This document shows positions 61,698 to 64,000 of a DNA stretch of 64,000 bases, piece by piece. This DNA is from Aphrophora alni (taxonomy: Eukaryota; Arthropoda; Insecta; Hemiptera; Aphrophoridae), in the NCBI GenBank assembly GCA_963513935.1, contig OY740768.1, forward strand, positions 67,072,231 through 67,136,230, written 5' to 3'. Position 1 is the first letter of the stretch. Every line of letters starts with the position of its first letter. The notes below the pieces were generated by a model, which saw nothing but the letters and a program-made list of their open reading frames with translations, did no database searches and was not told the origin of the DNA. A program made the translations under genes and the position numbers.

Positions 61698-63766
61698 CTT
61701 TGTTATAATATTGTGGTTATGTAATAACGCTTTATTTTTATCCTAGAAATCACAAATATTGTCCATTATTGGTTACAGATTTATAAGCCTACACAAAATG
61801 AGCTATCATTATAGAACGAACAGGTGAAAAGTATTTTCTTTTTAATTTCAAATTACCACCTTAATAAATTTACTATTAACAGATTATTCTGATTATTCTA
61901 ATTTTGATATTATATTTTCCATAATTGTATTTTTAACAAAACAACTCTTTCATATTTGTACTATAAAACGCATATAGAAATCGGAGGAGGTCGATTTAAA
62001 AGTTGTCTGCAATGAGCTACCTATTGTTCAGGAAAAAATCATAGGTAAAAAAGTAGTTAAGAAATTTGTTAATTTGGAAACTTATCGCCATTTTGAACAA
62101 ACCGATTATTCTGATTAACGACCCTATCTAACGTTTCGTAAAACCAAATCCACAGATAAAAATTTAGCAAAATCGTACAAAAATTGCTAAGTAGTATATA
62201 CTATAAATGATGTCAAAATTACTTTGATCAGCGGTGGGATATTTCAGTGGTGGGATCAACGTTTCCATGTAGGGGGTTAAAATTCGTTAAACAACTGTAA
62301 ACCTGGCTGTAGTTCAATAAAAATATACGTTAATTAACAAATAAAACAAGTGAATAAAAATCAAAAAAAGGGTTGAGTAGGAATGTAATGTACTATTGTG
62401 ATGGGAATGAAGCTCATTTTGTAGATTCCCTCGAGATCATTCAATCCGCCTAACGACATGGCCAAATGTCCCACGGGGCCAATTATCTCCTGCCCCACCT
62501 ACAATTTACACTCCCCTTGAATCGCTATTTATCTATAGAATTCTATGTCGGCCAGTTAACATTTAGGTATGTGAACGTGTCGTGCTTTATGTAAGCGCCC
62601 AACACTAGAGTTGAAGTTCAAATTAAAAAGAATAAAGTTAATCCTATATTTTTTAAAGTACATATCCCTGGAGTTCTATGAAGTGGAACTACACGATTAT
62701 TTTGATATATTGTTACATATGTACTGTAGTTTTTTAATTTAAAATAATAATAATAATATAAACGGAATTTGGATCGATGTTAAAACTATTCTCTTGAAAT
62801 GAGCAATACTTGTGGAAACTTTAGTCACCAAATGAAATAAAATACTATGTTTCACAATAAAAAATGTATCTGTTTTAGAAGACATTGCAGTCATCCTCTG
62901 TTCTTACATGCACTCAATTGTTCGTTTTTCTTCTTCTTTTCTATATTTTTATTTTTTTCTGTGTGATCATTTTGACTCTGTAGTTTATAATTGTATTTCA
63001 TCTGTAATTTGGATTCCTGTATTTATTGTTTTTGTTAATTTTTTTTGTTATTAGTCTAGATTATATATTTCGTGTATCCGGTGTTATTTTTTATTTATTT
63101 AATTTAAGTTTTTTTTCTCTTTGTTTCATGGTGATGTTATATTTTCTTACGTTTGTATAATTTTTTATTTTTAATGATTTATATTGTTCATGTTTCTTTG
63201 CTGTTTTCATTGTTTATATATTACTGCGATGTAATTTTCATATATAATTAAATATGTACATTCATATTTATTGCATGTTTCTGTGTTTTCTTTTCCGTTA
63301 TTTTTGTTTCATTTCTTATAGTTTTCTGTTTATGAGGGAGGACTGTCAATTCCATTTCTAAATTATTTTCGAGATTAATTAGAACAGAGTGAGAATATAT
63401 TATTATTGTATATCTGATTAATCATTGCACATGATAATCTAAACTTCTTATAAGTTAGACTATGTGTGATGGTACTGGACTTGGAGGCGTGGTTCAAATA
63501 GAGTGTTTGGTATAGTCAAAGGTATTGTAAAAAGCAACTTGTATACGATTGAAAAAACAAATTTGAATTAAATCGAACAAAAATTTAAACTGTAGAAAAT
63601 GAACAATAAAGAAAATATAGGATGAGAAAAATCATTTATAATTTGTATTGGCGAGAAAAATATTTAACTCTTAATTGTAATTGAAAAGTAAATTTCAAAA
63701 ACAAATTATTTGCTTCTCTTTGTTCTTAGGTTGTCCTTTAGGAATTAAGGAAATATGATAACAGAA

Positions 63767-63800
<34 letters not shown>

Positions 63801-64000
63801 AGACGGGGAAGGGGGAGAAAATGAGATTAAATTTACTGATATCATTTTTGAGATATGAAAATTGAGCAATTCCTACATATTGCAATTGTTACATTTAACA
63901 TATATTAATCAACTAAGTATACCATCAATAAAACTGCGATATATTTAGACAAAATCTGAATTTACATAACTGTGACTTGATAAGGACAGCTAGCAATTAA
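61698..64000. other. A+T-rich DNA, no gene recognised
   Basis: No coding signal. T-rich on the plus strand at 62.9-63.3 kb. (AT)n at 63766-63795. Confidence 0.55.
63766..63795. repeat. (AT)n microsatellite
   Basis: About 30 bases of AT dinucleotides. Confidence 0.9.

Overview
This window looks like a piece of an insect nuclear genome. It is strongly A+T-rich (by eye about two thirds), has no long host open reading frame and no operon-like structure, and carries a dense mix of decayed insect-type mobile elements. These are a mariner with TA target duplications, a Penelope-like element, RNase H-bearing and RTE-like LINE fragments, a tRNA-derived SINE family and fold-back MITEs. A few TTAGG-like motifs fit an insect but are too short to prove it. 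I cannot name the order or species, and I recognise no intact host gene. The window is best read as intergenic or deep intronic DNA.

Layout. 1-7.86 kb is A+T-rich, with a LINE C-terminal fragment at 3.77-4.17 kb. A satellite block fills 8.26-11.71 kb. It is built from 43/44-bp units arranged in a 222-bp higher-order repeat, which is itself grouped in a 5-5-4 pattern of about 623 bp, and the block is bracketed by two diverged copies of one sequence (7.86-8.20 and 12.44-12.94 kb). A SINE lies at 15.6 kb, an RTE-like reverse-transcriptase relic at 17.7-18.64 kb (minus strand), a mariner of 1,292 bp at 20.76-22.05 kb and a Penelope-like relic with a GIY-YIG domain at 22.5-23.2 kb (minus strand). 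A dispersed repeat occupies 26.06-26.65 kb. A LINE RNase H fragment at 27.86-28.39 kb runs straight into a 517-bp CT tract ending at 28.91 kb.

The second half holds a SINE at 32.2-32.3 kb, a 340-bp palindromic MITE at 32.94-33.28 kb, a tandem array of about 191-bp units at 35.09-36.0 kb whose flanking sequence recurs at 52.4-52.6 kb, a SINE at 38.2-38.4 kb and a hairpin at 40.9-41.0 kb. A near-perfect 56-bp-arm fold-back lies at 44.84-45.0 kb and a SINE fragment at 46.0-46.1 kb. Relatives of the 26-kb dispersed repeat plus a 155-bp degenerate tandem repeat lie at 48.1-49.3 kb. A tandem array at 59.28-59.72 kb sits between two copies of a ~90-bp sequence, and a further hairpin lies at 61.58-61.70 kb. 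Microsatellites (AT, CA/CG, CT) are scattered throughout.

Nothing here works as a pathway. The element genes are broken by stops and frameshifts and appear dead. The most unusual features are the nested higher-order satellite and the repeated architecture of tandem arrays lying inside dispersed or duplicated flanks. A 55-codon open stretch ending at a good splice donor (55.89-56.06 kb) is the best candidate for a host exon, but the support is weak.
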